Assembly: GCF_900100115.1 (NCBI RefSeq)
Contig: NZ_FNKL01000002.1
Span: forward strand, 930,001-994,000
Direction: 5' to 3'
Origin: Chryseobacterium soldanellicola
Lineage (GTDB): Bacteria > Bacteroidota > Bacteroidia > Flavobacteriales > Weeksellaceae
Length of the DNA stretch: 64,000 bases
Shown: positions 1-9,259 of the stretch, in pieces
Layout of the letters: the number at the start of each line of letters is the position of its first letter
How positions within the stretch are numbered: position 1 is the stretch's first letter
Notes under the pieces: model-generated
Seen by the model: only the letters and a program-made list of their open reading frames with translations
Database searches by the model: none
What the model was told of the DNA's origin: nothing
Position numbers and translations under genes: made by a program

Positions 1-1
1 T

Positions 2-2038
2 TCTTTGAAAATCAAAGAAATTGAGGCTGTCAACTTTACGAGAAGGCTTCCCGTTGCCAAGGAAATCATCAACGTTGCAAAAGATATAGACAGCAGAAAT
101 CTTGGACAGGATTTACCCATACTTTTAAAAAATCAAACTTCTGTTATTTCAACTTCTGATGCAGGAAACGGCGTTGGCTACACGGGTTTCAGGATTCGCG
201 GAGTTGCCGGAAGAGGGATTAATGTCATGATGAATGGTGTTCCGTTCAATGATTCTGAAAGCCAGGGAACTTTCTTCGTCAATGTTCCGGATCTCACGAG
301 TTCTGCTTCACAAATCGTGATTCAGAGAGGGGTTGGGACTTCCAATAACGGAGTTTCGGCGTTCGGAGCGAGTATCAATGTAATTTCTAAAGATCCTGAA
401 GAAAAGTTTTATTTTAAAACAGATGACAGTTACGGATCATTCAATACTTATAAATATTCTGCAGAAATCGGTTCGGGAAAATTCTGGGGGAATCGACTTT
501 CCGTGATGGGAAGATACACCCACATCAATTCTGACGGATATATTGACCGGTCTTTTTCAAAACTGGATTCTTATAATTTCACGGCTTTATACGAAGAAGG
601 AAATACGAGAATCCGTTTGATGGCTTTCGGCGGAAAAGAAAAAACCTACCAGGCATGGAACGGAATTGACAGAAAAACATGGGAAACAGACCCGAAATTC
701 AACTATTCCGGAGCAATTTATGATTCAAACTGGGAAAATATTGTGGGATTTTATGACAATGAAACAGATAATTACAGACAAAATCATTACCAGTTGCTTT
801 GGGAGCAAAAATTCAGTGACCGATGGAATTTAGAAACGACCTTACATTACACAAAAGGAAAAGGATATTATGAAAATTACAAGCAGGGCGATCCTTTTGA
901 AAGATATAATTTACCTGATATTAACGGCGAAGAATATTCAGATTTTATCAGAAAAAAATGGCTGAATAATGATTTTTACGGAATCGTTTCAACGCTTTAC
1001 GGGAAGTTTGAAAATGTAGATTTAAACTTTGGAGCCGTTGCCAACCAATATTACGGAAGGCATTACGGAAATGTAACGGGAGTTTTTTATCCTCAAATTG
1101 ATGAAAGCGAATATTACAGAAGCCGTTCGGTTAAAACCGAGGTCGCAGGTTTTGCAAAGGCTTTAATTAAGGTTAATAATTTTGAATTCTTCGGAGATTT
1201 GCAGTTGAGAAATATCGATTACGATACGAAAATTTTACAAGAAGGAGACGGTGAAGGCGCAAATTTGACGAAAAGCTGGTTGTTTTTCAATCCAAAAGCC
1301 GGAATTAATTATAAAATCAGCAACGGAAAAGTATTTTTGTCTTACGCACACGCGCAACGTGAGCCAAACAGAGATGATTTGCTTGCTGACAATAATGTTA
1401 AAGCAGAAAAGCTTCACGATTTTGAGGCCGGTTTAGAAAAACAGTTCGGAATTGTATCGTTTACAGCCAATTTATATTATATGTATTACGTTAATCAGCT
1501 GGTTTTAAATGGTGAATTAAATAATGTCGGTGCTTTTATCAGAACAAATTCAGGGGAAAGTTTCAGAAGAGGAGTTGAGCTTGGAGCGGTGGCAAAACTT
1601 TCGAAACAATGGGAAATCTCAGGAAATATAAGTGCAAGCCAAAACAGAAATCAGGATTTTAAAATAGAAAGCGAAGGTTCAACTAAGGATTTAGGTAATA
1701 CGCAGATTTCTTTCTCGCCCGATATTATTGCGAATCTGGGATTGAAGTTTAATCCAACAAAAAACTTCCAGTTTGCTTTAATGAATCAATACGTCGGAAA
1801 GCAATATCTGGATAACACGGAAGATAAAAATTTACAGCTTAAAGATTATCTTTTGACGGATTTTAATGCTCAATATCAGTTTAAAATCAAGAATAATGAC
1901 ATTGCGTTGAAATTATTGGTTAATAATATTTTCAACAAAAAATATGTAAACAATGGTGCGGTTTATGATGGCGAACCTTATTATTTTTCACAGGCCGGAA
2001 CAAACTTCATGTTCGGAATAAGCTGGAAAATCCAATAA
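2..2038 (+). CDS. TonB-dependent outer-membrane receptor (5' truncated)
   Basis: The reading frame is open to the left edge, so the N-terminus (signal peptide, any carboxypeptidase-like domain, start of the plug) lies outside. What remains begins in the plug domain (YTGFRIRGV, VMMNGVPFND, DLTSSASQIVIQRGVGTSNNG) and continues into about 550 residues of alternating aromatic/charged beta-strands ending in GISWKIQ, as expected for a 22-strand barrel. The first possible start, a TTG at 5, is probably internal. Family knowledge: such receptors import siderophores, cobalamin or glycans using TonB energy. Substrate cannot be told from the sequence. A clear terminator follows at 2096. Confidence 0.9.
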   Translation, partial: SLKIKEIEAVNFTRRLPVAKEIINVAKDIDSRNLGQDLPILLKNQTSVISTSDAGNGVGYTGFRIRGVAGRGINVMMNGVPFNDSESQGTFFVNVPDLTSSASQIVIQRGVGTSNNGVSAFGASINVISKDPEEKFYFKTDDSYGSFNTYKYSAEIGSGKFWGNRLSVMGRYTHINSDGYIDRSFSKLDSYNFTALYEEGNTRIRLMAFGGKEKTYQAWNGIDRKTWETDPKFNYSGAIYDSNWENIVGFYDNETDNYRQNHYQLLWEQKFSDRWNLETTLHYTKGKGYYENYKQGDPFERYNLPDINGEEYSDFIRKKWLNNDFYGIVSTLYGKFENVDLNFGAVANQYYGRHYGNVTGVFYPQIDESEYYRSRSVKTEVAGFAKALIKVNNFEFFGDLQLRNIDYDTKILQEGDGEGANLTKSWLFFNPKAGINYKISNGKVFLSYAHAQREPNRDDLLADNNVKAEKLHDFEAGLEKQFGIVSFTANLYYMYYVNQLVLNGELNNVGAFIRTNSGESFRRGVELGAVAKLSKQWEISGNISASQNRNQDFKIESEGSTKDLGNTQISFSPDIIANLGLKFNPTKNFQFALMNQYVGKQYLDNTEDKNLQLKDYLLTDFNAQYQFKIKNNDIALKLLVNNIFNKKYVNNGAVYDGEPYYFSQAGTNFMFGISWKIQ

Positions 2039-2095
2039 CTCATCCAGAATATTTTACAATCAATATAAAAGTAAAATGTTAGATTAATTTTTTTT

Positions 2096-2120
2096 AAGAC
2101 TGCTTCGGCGGTCTTTTTTT
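2096..2120 (+). terminator. Rho-independent terminator after TonB receptor
   Basis: An 8-bp stem (AAGACTGC / GCGGTCTT with one G-T pair) closed by a TTCG tetraloop is followed by a run of T. It lies 58 bases after the receptor stop codon. Confidence 0.85.
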
Positions 2121-2314
2121 ATGTTTTTAATTAAAAATTAGAATATAACGGAAACTTAATAACTCCATTCTTTTTTTAAAGGAACTCATTTTTTTAAGAT
2201 TAAAAATAAAGATGTCAAGAGAATAATCAGATTAAGCTGTTAAATTATGAAATTGATAAATTAATTGCTGTTTTTTTATCAAAATAAATCTCTCAAAAAG
2301 TCATGAAAAAGTTA

Positions 2315-2322
2315 TAAATTTG
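2315..2322 (+). promoter_or_regulatory. -7 promoter element, possibly leaderless
   Basis: TAAATTTG matches the Bacteroidota -7 consensus TAnnTTTG. It ends only 7 bases before the ATG at 2330, so transcription would begin at or next to the start codon. No convincing -33 TTTG was seen. Confidence 0.45.
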
Positions 2323-2329
2323 CTGCCAA

Positions 2330-3079
2330 ATGAATATTTCAGCTTACATTCTAGAATATCTGAAACAATTTGGTGCTGTTACAGTTCCAAATTTTGGTGT
2401 GTTTTCCCTGGAAAATTCTAAGGCAATTATTAATTCTGAAAACGGAAGCATTCTTCCGCCTTCCAGCCAGATCGCGTTTAGTCCGGATTTTGAGCTTCAG
2501 TCAGATGACTTGGCCTCTTTTATAGCAAGCCAAAAGCAGATGACTTTGGAAGCTTCTAGAAGTGATCTCAAAATTCAGACTGATTTTTGGAAGAAAAAAC
2601 TTCAGGCTGATAATGTCTTAGAAATCCCGAATCTTGGAACGATTTTTATTGAGAATGAGAAAACTCATTTTAAAGGTAAAAGATTAGCATCCGATCATCC
2701 TGATTTTTATGGTTTGGAAGAAATCAGATTTTCAGACATTCATAATTCGGATAAACCCAATATTTCTGCAAATCCTGAAAAAGACTATCAATTCAACAAA
2801 TCAATACTTTGGATTTTTCTTTTCATTATTCCGGTTGTAGGAATTTTAGTGGTGGCTTATACGCAGCAGGATCTTCTTTTCGGAAAAAAATCTTTCTCTG
2901 TGCAGACAAAAACGCATAGAATTGCTCAGGACACCATAAAAATGCAGGTTCATGCTCCGAAAGCTCCGATTTCTGATTCATTGAAAAAAGATTCATTAGT
3001 AAAACCCGCTGAAAAGGTTGAAAATACTACAAAAATTCAACCCATTCAAAACAACACTAAGAATAAATGGCAAAAGTAA
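2330..3079 (+). CDS. HU-domain (CCDC81-like) membrane protein
   Basis: A 249-residue protein of the Bacteroidota CCDC81-type HU family. The N-terminus (ISAYILEYLKQFGAVTVPNFG) and a second unit near residues 80-130 (NVLEIPNLGTIFIENE) resemble the two tandem HU-like domains of that family. One membrane helix follows at about 157-178 (ILWIFLFIIPVVGILVVAY), then a Lys/Pro-rich tail. Relatives often carry a C-terminal SPOR domain; I do not see one here. Role unknown; a link between DNA or another ligand and the envelope is inferred. It overlaps the next gene by 13 bases, suggesting translational coupling. Confidence 0.7.
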   Translation: MNISAYILEYLKQFGAVTVPNFGVFSLENSKAIINSENGSILPPSSQIAFSPDFELQSDDLASFIASQKQMTLEASRSDLKIQTDFWKKKLQADNVLEIPNLGTIFIENEKTHFKGKRLASDHPDFYGLEEIRFSDIHNSDKPNISANPEKDYQFNKSILWIFLFIIPVVGILVVAYTQQDLLFGKKSFSVQTKTHRIAQDTIKMQVHAPKAPISDSLKKDSLVKPAEKVENTTKIQPIQNNTKNKWQK

Positions 3080-3597
3080 AACACGCGTCAGATTCTCTGA
3101 CGATTATGACCAATATTGTGCTTCCGAACGAAACCAACTCGCTGAGAAACCTTTTTGGCGGCGAATTGCTGGCAAAAATGGACCGTTGTGCATCTATCTC
3201 TGCAGCAAGGCATTGCGAAAGAAGAGTAGTGACGGCTTCTGTAAATCATGTTTCTTTCAATCACCCGATTCCGGAAGGCGGAATTGTGATTCTGGAATCC
3301 AAAGTTTCAAGAGCATTTTCTACTTCTATGGAAGTTTATGTGGATGTTTGGCTGGATGATCCGATTAATCAGAAGAAAATTCATACCAACGAAGGAATTT
3401 ATACTTTTGTTGCGGTTGATGAGTTTAACCGCCCGATTCCGATTCCTGAAATGGTCCCGGAAACGGAAGAAGAAAAAGAAAGATTTGCAGCGGCGTTTCG
3501 TAGAAAAGAATTATCATTAATCCTTTCCGGAAGAATGAAACCTTTAGAATCAGTGGAATTGAAGAAATTATTTCAAGAGCCACAAGAGTCTAAATAA
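3067..3597 (+). CDS. Acyl-CoA thioesterase, hotdog fold
   Basis: A 176-residue single hotdog-domain protein. The segment NETNSLRNLFGGELLAKMD matches the N-terminal part of the YciA/BACH thioesterase group, where an Asn/Asp near the start of the long helix is catalytic. The conserved VNHVSFNHPIPEGG strand follows. Expected reaction is hydrolysis of acyl-CoA to free acid and CoA in the cytoplasm. It starts inside the 3' end of the HU-like gene. The specific chain length cannot be predicted. Confidence 0.85.
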   Translation: MAKVKHASDSLTIMTNIVLPNETNSLRNLFGGELLAKMDRCASISAARHCERRVVTASVNHVSFNHPIPEGGIVILESKVSRAFSTSMEVYVDVWLDDPINQKKIHTNEGIYTFVAVDEFNRPIPIPEMVPETEEEKERFAAAFRRKELSLILSGRMKPLESVELKKLFQEPQESK

Positions 3598-3699
3598 GAC
3601 AAATAATTAATACAATTTATAAGATCAATGCTTTTAATCTTTGCTGAGTGTTAACGCCTTTGCGAGTTTGAAAGCATTTTTTTGTTGATTAAATTTTTT

Positions 3700-3792
3700 G
3701 GAGCTTTTTCCCGCTTTTCACTGTATCTTTTTAATTACGGGCTCCGCTTCGCTCCGCCCGCAACCAAAAAGGATGTCGTTCCAATCGGGGCT
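3700..3792. repeat. Dispersed intergenic repeat, copy 1
   Basis: Starts with GAGCTTTTTCCCGCTTTTCA and ends with TTCCAATCGGGGCT, enclosing a GC-rich hairpin (CGGGC ... GCCCG). A related element with the same ends in the same order lies at 33826-33911. It occupies the first part of the 400-base gap before 4000. Confidence 0.6.
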
Positions 3793-3836
3793 AGGGTTGA
3801 AACATTTATTTCAATATTTGAAAGATATTCACAGAG

Positions 3837-3915
3837 TTGTCATTCTGAAAGAATCTAGACGCTAATCTTTTCAATTATTTCTAATATTTTAGTTGAGATG
3901 CTTTCAGCATGACAA
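3837..3915. repeat. Palindromic 'TGTCATTCTGA' repeat, copy A
   Basis: Inverted arms at 3837-3851 (TTGTCATTCTGAAAG) and 3901-3915 (CTTTCAGCATGACAA) match at 14 of 15 positions. The same family recurs at 4938, 35531, 46704 and within the ketosynthase gene at 50530 and 51011. Confidence 0.7.
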
Positions 3916-3999
3916 ATATGGTAGAAAGAAATAAAACATAAAAATTTAATTAGTTTAATAAATCTTCACGAACTTTGTGTTGAGACAAAATAGGTAAAA

Positions 4000-4929
4000 A
4001 TGAAAATCTTACTTTTAGATAAAAACCATCCCTTAATTACCGACCAGCTTTTAGCAAAAAACTTCATTTTAGAAGAGGATTTCACCTCTTCCTACGATGA
4101 GGTTTGCAACAAAATTGAAAACTACAACGGCGTCATTATCAGAAGCAGGATTCCTTTGGATAAAAACTTTTTGGAGAAAGGGAAGAACCTGAAATTTATT
4201 GCAAGAGTAGGAGCGGGCATGGAAAATATTGATATTCCTGTTGCGGAAAAATTAGGAATCCAGTTGATTAATTCTCCGGAAGGAAACAGAGATTCTGTTG
4301 CAGAACACGTTGTCGGAATGTTATTGATTTTAATGAACCGACTTTTCATCGCTTCCCAAGAAGTTAAAAACGGAATCTGGCTCCGTGAAGAAAACCGTGG
4401 CGACGAATTGCTTGGAAAAACCGTGGGTTTAATTGGTTACGGAAACATGGGAAAAGCAACTGCAAAAAGGTTTTCAGGCTTTGGATGTAAAGTAATTTTC
4501 CATGATATTTTGCCTGATCTTTCAGATGAATTCGCGACTCAGGTTTCTTTGGAAGAATTGAAAAATACAGCGGATATTTTAAGCCTGCACATTCCATTGA
4601 CTGACGAATCTTATTATTTGATTGACGGGCCATTTATTTCTGACATGAAAAAAGACTTTTATTTCATTAATACGTCAAGAGGAAAAAATGTTGAAACTAA
4701 AGCTTTAGTTGAAGCACTAAAATTCGGGAAAATAAAAGGAGCCTGTCTTGATGTTTTGGAATACGAAAAATCTTCTTTTGAAAATTTAGAAGTAGAAAAT
4801 GAAGATTTACAATATCTTTTAAAATCAGAAAAAGCTATCGTAACTCCTCATATTGCGGGCTGGACGGTTCAAAGCAAAGAAAAGCTGGCTCAGGTTATTG
4901 TTGATAAAATTCTTGCTCAATTTGCTTGA
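4000..4929 (+). CDS. D-2-hydroxyacid dehydrogenase (SerA-like)
   Basis: A 309-residue NAD-dependent D-isomer-specific 2-hydroxyacid dehydrogenase. The Rossmann motif GKTVGLIGYGNMGKATAKRF is central. The catalytic set is visible: Arg in FINTSRGKNV, the acidic residue in the GACLDVLEYE region, and His in VTPHIAGWT. It has the short form without the ACT or ASB regulatory domains of long 3-phosphoglycerate dehydrogenases. It may be phosphoglycerate dehydrogenase for serine synthesis or a related hydroxyacid enzyme; substrate is uncertain. It stands alone between two repeat-filled gaps. Confidence 0.85.
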   Translation: MKILLLDKNHPLITDQLLAKNFILEEDFTSSYDEVCNKIENYNGVIIRSRIPLDKNFLEKGKNLKFIARVGAGMENIDIPVAEKLGIQLINSPEGNRDSVAEHVVGMLLILMNRLFIASQEVKNGIWLREENRGDELLGKTVGLIGYGNMGKATAKRFSGFGCKVIFHDILPDLSDEFATQVSLEELKNTADILSLHIPLTDESYYLIDGPFISDMKKDFYFINTSRGKNVETKALVEALKFGKIKGACLDVLEYEKSSFENLEVENEDLQYLLKSEKAIVTPHIAGWTVQSKEKLAQVIVDKILAQFA

Positions 4930-4937
4930 TAAATATT

Positions 4938-5062
4938 GAGATGCTTCGTGAGCATTCGTTCGTAAACTTTCAGTTTATGCTGAGCATGACATCGCTACAA
5001 CTATTCTGTTAAAGTAAACGGTTAGTATTAGGAATGTCATGCTGAGCTTGTCGAAGCATCTC
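4938..5062. repeat. Palindromic 'TGTCATTCTGA' repeat, copy B
   Basis: Perfect 11-base arms GAGATGCTTCG (4938-4948) and CGAAGCATCTC (5052-5062) enclose two further inverted pieces (ATGCTGAGCATGACAT and ATGTCATGCTGAGC). It fills most of the gap between the dehydrogenase and the serine hydrolase. Confidence 0.7.
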
Positions 5063-5171
5063 TTTGAATAACTTTATCATTTCTCACTTTTATGTTAAAT
5101 AATTCATAATTCACCTTCAATATTTAATATTTATTTTGAGTTTTATTAAATTGCCGCTCATTTTGAAACTC

Positions 5172-6434
5172 ATGAAGAAGCGTAATTTTGTACTTATTTT
5201 AGCTGTTTTTTTATTTCTTTTTTCCTGTAAAAATAAATCTGAATCTAAAGAATCTCTGTCAGAAAACTCAACCGACCTTCCCAATTACGGGAATGTAGAT
5301 CTAGGTAAAGTTTTCACAAAAGCAGACGGGCAACTTCCGGATAAGGCTTCTCTTGTGCGTTATATCGATCAGTATTATAAAAAAGTTTGGGAAGGAAGCG
5401 ATCTTAGTGGCGGGATCATAGTGGCAAAAGGAGATGATATCCTGTATGAAAATTACAGAGGTTTCGGCAGACAGGGAAATCAGATGCCGATTGATAAAAA
5501 TACGCCTTTGCACGTTGCTTCAGTTTCAAAAACAATGACGGCAATGGCAATGATGAAATTGATCGAAGCTGGAAAAATAAAACTTACAGACCATTTAACC
5601 CAGTTTTTTCCTGGATTTCCTTATCCTGATGTTACGGTGAAAACTTTATTGTCCCAGAGAAGCGGTCTTCCGAAATACGAATATTTTATTACTAAAATTC
5701 AACCGGCTCCGGCAGAGCTTACAAAAGCGTTTATCACCAATCAGGATGTATTAAATATGATCATTAAATACAAACCTGAATTAGCGAGAGATACAGATAC
5801 AGGTTTTATGTACTGTAATACAAACTTCGCTTTGTTGGCTTTAATTATAGAAAAAATTACCAGGAAACCTTTTCCTGAGGCGATGAAGGAAATGGTTTTT
5901 GATCCGTTGAAAATGAAAAACTCTTACATTTTCCAGGAAAAAGACATTCCGACTGCAGCCCAATCTTTTTATTATGGAGGTAACAGGTTATATCCCTTAG
6001 ACCGGTTAGACCTTATTTATGGGGATAAAAATGTTTATACGACGCCGAGAGATCTGTTTAATTTCTCAAAAGCGATGTATTCAAAAGATTTTTTAAGGCC
6101 TGAATTAATGGAGATGATTTTTGCACCTTACAGCAATGAAAAAATCGGCATGAATAATTACGGATTAGGATTCAGAATGAAAATTTTTGATAACGGTGAA
6201 AAACTGACCTATCACAATGGCTGGTGGCACGGAACGAATTCCGTTTTTGCGCATTTATTGAAGTCAAAAGTAACAATTGTTGCGATCGGAAATAAATATT
6301 CAAACAAAGTCTATACAGCACTGGCTTTGTCTGGTTTATTTGAAGATTTTCCTGCCCAGAAAGATAAGCTCCACAGCGTAATGAACGACAATAAAGATAC
6401 TTTGAACAGCGGGCATGAAGTTTTTGGAGAATAA
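5172..6434 (+). CDS. Serine hydrolase, beta-lactamase (class C) family lipoprotein
   Basis: I start at ATG 5172 rather than an upstream ATG at 5136, because it gives a proper lipoprotein signal: MKKRN, hydrophobic core, then Cys19 in FLFLFSCK. The serine beta-lactamase/penicillin-binding fold shows SxxK at 117-120 (SVSK), YxN at 214-216 (YCN) and an H-x-G motif at 348-350 (HNG). Family members include peptidases, esterases and beta-lactamases; which applies here is not determined. It probably sits anchored in the periplasmic face of an envelope membrane. The following lipoprotein gene begins 25 bases later. Confidence 0.85.
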   Translation: MKKRNFVLILAVFLFLFSCKNKSESKESLSENSTDLPNYGNVDLGKVFTKADGQLPDKASLVRYIDQYYKKVWEGSDLSGGIIVAKGDDILYENYRGFGRQGNQMPIDKNTPLHVASVSKTMTAMAMMKLIEAGKIKLTDHLTQFFPGFPYPDVTVKTLLSQRSGLPKYEYFITKIQPAPAELTKAFITNQDVLNMIIKYKPELARDTDTGFMYCNTNFALLALIIEKITRKPFPEAMKEMVFDPLKMKNSYIFQEKDIPTAAQSFYYGGNRLYPLDRLDLIYGDKNVYTTPRDLFNFSKAMYSKDFLRPELMEMIFAPYSNEKIGMNNYGLGFRMKIFDNGEKLTYHNGWWHGTNSVFAHLLKSKVTIVAIGNKYSNKVYTALALSGLFEDFPAQKDKLHSVMNDNKDTLNSGHEVFGE

Positions 6435-6459
6435 TGTTTACTTTTGCTTAAACATATTC

Positions 6460-8205
6460 ATGAAGAGATTTCTTTTTTTATTTATCATTGGTTTTCTTGT
6501 GCAATCCTGTGCAAGGGTCGGCTCGCCGGTCGGTGGACCGAAGGATTCTTTGGCGCCCAAATTTTTAAGCTCAAATATTGATACGACAAGAATTAATGTT
6601 TCAAGAAATATCCGCGAGCTCCGTCTTGATTTTGATGAATATATTACTTTAAAGGACATTAATAAAAACCTTATCATTTCGCCTCCGATTACAAAAATCA
6701 AGCGCATTTTACCTTCAAATATTGCCAATAAATATGTTCTGATTCAATGGGAAGATACTTTGCGGGCAAATACGACGTATAATTTTAACTTCGGGAACTC
6801 AATTGTAGATAATAATGAGTCTAATGTTTTGCCTTACTTTAATTTTGCCTTTTCTACCGGTGATAAGCTTGATGATTTATACATAAGCGGAGACGTAAAA
6901 GATGCCTTAGCAGTAAAAAAGCAAAGCGGTGGCACGGGTGATAAAAAACTGGTAGTTGGCCTGTATCAAGTAAAAGATACCATGAATTATAAACAAAAGC
7001 CTTATTATATTACAAAAGTTGACGATGACGGCTATTTTGAATTAAATTATCTATCACCCGGAAAATATAAAATTATAGCTTTTGAGGATGAAAACGGAAA
7101 TTCTGTCTACGATCCGGGAAAAGAAAAGGTTGGTTTTCAGAAAGATCCGATTACGGTAGATAAATCTGTTTCAGGATTAAATTTAAAAGTATATCCGTCT
7201 AAAAAACTTTTGAAATACAGAGATATGAGAGAAGCACAGGGCGGAATTTCAATGATTTTTGAAGGCAATCCCACCGATGTAAAAGTTCTTTCGTTGAATG
7301 ATAAGCTTCAGGATATAAAAGTCACCCACCGGCCGAAATCGGATACCGTAAATATTTGGTTTGATGCTGTAAAAGCAAATGTCGGGCAAACCGTAACGGA
7401 AAATTTAAAATTCAGCTATGATGCTGATAATAAAAAAGATACAGTTTCTGTTTTTTATAAATACAATGCAAAAAATGCAATGACTATTACCAATAATCAA
7501 GGTAATCTTTTGCCCCCAAAAACGGACTTCAGAATCACTTCAAATTATGTTTTAGACAAAATAGAACCTGAAAAATGGGTGCTGAAAAGTGATAGTGTAA
7601 CAACTCAGAATTTTACGGCCAAAATTTCGGAAACAAACCCTTATGATATTCTGGTACAGTCGGATTTTATTGTAGGAAAAAAATATCAGCTTACAGTTCC
7701 TAAAGAAACGGTTTCCTCTTTTTATGCTAAAAATCCGCAGTCAAAGCGTTTTGATTTTGAAGCCGATAAAGTTGAAAGTTACGGAAGTGTGAAATTTAAG
7801 ATTCAAAATGCACCTTCCACAAGTTATTGGATACAATTGCTGGATTCTTCGGAGAAAGTCTTGTACCAGAAATATACAAAAGGAGATGAAGTGAAGTTTG
7901 ACATCTTAAAGCCCTCGGAATATATTGTAAGAATTTTGGTTGATAACAACGAAAATAAATATTGGGACGAAGCAGATTTCCAAAATGATATCTTTGCTGA
8001 AGATTCGTATGTGTTTTATAAAATGGTGGTTGTAAGACCGTTGTGGGATACTAATGAAAACTGGGATTTGAAAGATACCAGAACATTGGATAATCCTAAA
8101 GTTGCAGTTTCCCCTGCATCAGAAACTTCCACGGCACCATCAGAAGTTCCCGCAGTACCTGTTGACAGTAATATAAAGAACTACGATCAAAAGACGCTGT
8201 TTTAA
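6460..8205 (+). CDS. Lipoprotein with Ig-like domain
   Basis: Starting at ATG 6460 gives a lipoprotein signal (MKRFLFLFIIGFLVQSCARVGSPVGG) with Cys at residue 17. The next section, beginning PKDSLAPKF, resembles the Big_5 Ig-like domain found in large Bacteroidota lipoproteins. Later PGKYKIIAFEDENGNSVYD and PSEYIVRILVDNNENKYWD look like paired prealbumin-like or SdrD-type beta domains. The C-terminal tail is Pro/Ala/Ser rich. Function unknown; a cell-surface or envelope role is inferred. Confidence 0.75.
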   Translation: MKRFLFLFIIGFLVQSCARVGSPVGGPKDSLAPKFLSSNIDTTRINVSRNIRELRLDFDEYITLKDINKNLIISPPITKIKRILPSNIANKYVLIQWEDTLRANTTYNFNFGNSIVDNNESNVLPYFNFAFSTGDKLDDLYISGDVKDALAVKKQSGGTGDKKLVVGLYQVKDTMNYKQKPYYITKVDDDGYFELNYLSPGKYKIIAFEDENGNSVYDPGKEKVGFQKDPITVDKSVSGLNLKVYPSKKLLKYRDMREAQGGISMIFEGNPTDVKVLSLNDKLQDIKVTHRPKSDTVNIWFDAVKANVGQTVTENLKFSYDADNKKDTVSVFYKYNAKNAMTITNNQGNLLPPKTDFRITSNYVLDKIEPEKWVLKSDSVTTQNFTAKISETNPYDILVQSDFIVGKKYQLTVPKETVSSFYAKNPQSKRFDFEADKVESYGSVKFKIQNAPSTSYWIQLLDSSEKVLYQKYTKGDEVKFDILKPSEYIVRILVDNNENKYWDEADFQNDIFAEDSYVFYKMVVVRPLWDTNENWDLKDTRTLDNPKVAVSPASETSTAPSEVPAVPVDSNIKNYDQKTLF

Positions 8206-8226
8206 CTCCGGTAAGAAAGTAAAATT

Positions 8227-8685
8227 ATGAAGACGGCAAAAAAAATTGGCTTTTGGGTATTGATCGCGTTTGTATTAATACAGTTTATTCCGATCGATAA
8301 AGTGAATAAACCAGTAAATCCGGCGAAAAATTTTATTGAATTAAAAAAGACTCCGCGAAAAATAAGCCTGCTTTTAAAAAATTCCTGCTACGACTGTCAT
8401 TCAGACGAAACGGTTTATCCCAAATATTCAAGCTTTGCGCCTATTTCATGGTCTATAAAAAGCCATATCAATGAAGGTCGTGAACATCTTAATTTTTCCG
8501 TTTGGGGAACTTACAATAAAGAGCTAAAGGAAAGTATGCTGAGAGGTATTATTCAGACTGTTCAAAACAGAACGATGCCGATGCCGGGATATATCGTTTA
8601 TCACAAAGATGCTAATTTATCCGAAGCAGAAAGAAAATTGCTGACAAACTACTTCGAAGAAATGCTGAAATCGAAAACGTATTAA
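8227..8685 (+). CDS. Haem-binding domain protein
   Basis: A 152-residue protein with an N-terminal membrane/signal helix (IGFWVLIAFVLIQFIPI) and one c-type haem motif CYDCH near residue 55. The spacing and the downstream PISWSIKSHINEGREHLNFS and RTMPMPGY segments match the 'haem_bd' family of small periplasmic haem proteins in Bacteroidota. It is probably co-transcribed with the upstream lipoprotein (21 bases apart) and ends at a strong bidirectional terminator. Its redox partner is not evident. Confidence 0.8.
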   Translation: MKTAKKIGFWVLIAFVLIQFIPIDKVNKPVNPAKNFIELKKTPRKISLLLKNSCYDCHSDETVYPKYSSFAPISWSIKSHINEGREHLNFSVWGTYNKELKESMLRGIIQTVQNRTMPMPGYIVYHKDANLSEAERKLLTNYFEEMLKSKTY

Positions 8686-8697
8686 GTTTAAACAATA

Positions 8698-8728
8698 AAA
8701 AACTCTCGCAAAATCAGCGAGAGTTTTT
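8698..8728. terminator. Bidirectional terminator
   Basis: A 12-bp inverted repeat (AAAAACTCTCGC / GCGAGAGTTTTT) with a 7-base loop lies between convergent genes. A-tract and T-tract flank it on both sides, so it can serve both strands. Confidence 0.85.
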
Positions 8729-8746
8729 CTTATACTATTTAAATTA

Positions 8747-9259
8747 TTATTTCTTTAAATACTGTTCAAAAAATATTTTCTGAGAATCAAAAGCCAGATC
8801 ATCAAGATTTAATTCCTGTAACGGAATCCAGACGGCTTCTGAGATTTCGGATAATTCAAGATTTACTTCAAATTTTTCTGAAACGTTGTACTCATAAAAC
8901 AAGTCGATCGTGTTGTAATCAATTTCCTTGTACTGATACACATTCGGCTGACTTGTTAAATATTTTAAATTAGAAATATCAACATCAAGCTGCAATTCCT
9001 CAAAAAGCTCTCTTTTGCATGATTCTTCTGCGCTCTCTTTCGGATCGACAAAACCTCCTGCTAAATCGAGTTTTCCTTTTTTAGGATCTCTGTTTCTTCT
9101 TGTAAGATAAACTTCTTCACCGCAACGTATAACCACGGCTACAGCGCCGGCAACGTTGTTGTATAATGTAAAATTACAGTTGGGGCAGCTCCATTTTTTT
9201 TCGCCGTCCCAATTCAAAGATTCCAGACCGCAACTTGGGCAGTATTTCAATATTTTCAT
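8747..9259 (-). CDS. Nudix hydrolase with zinc ribbon
   Basis: A 170-residue protein. An N-terminal zinc ribbon uses Cys8, Cys11, Cys25 and Cys28. The Nudix box starts at Gly69 and reads G-x5-E-x7-REL-x-EE, with Gln90 where the usual Gly stands. The zinc-ribbon plus Nudix layout recalls the NudC/YfcD/ADP-ribose pyrophosphatase groups, but substrate is not assigned. Its ATG overlaps the xerD stop by four bases, so it is the last gene of a minus-strand transcript with xerD. Confidence 0.85.
   Translation of the reverse strand: MKILKYCPSCGLESLNWDGEKKWSCPNCNFTLYNNVAGAVAVVIRCGEEVYLTRRNRDPKKGKLDLAGGFVDPKESAEESCKRELFEELQLDVDISNLKYLTSQPNVYQYKEIDYNTIDLFYEYNVSEKFEVNLELSEISEAVWIPLQELNLDDLAFDSQKIFFEQYLKK

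Noticed and set aside
1235..1417. Minus-strand ORF inside the TonB receptor
   Set aside because: Antisense shadow with no start signal, family or coding bias of its own; the receptor frame explains the sequence.
3018..3359. Plus-strand ORF overlapping the thioesterase
   Set aside because: Out-of-frame shadow of the HU-like and thioesterase genes with Cys/Arg/Lys-biased composition.
3700..3999. A small RNA gene in the gap before the dehydrogenase
   Set aside because: The structure seen is explained by two dispersed repeats; no promoter plus terminator pair was found.
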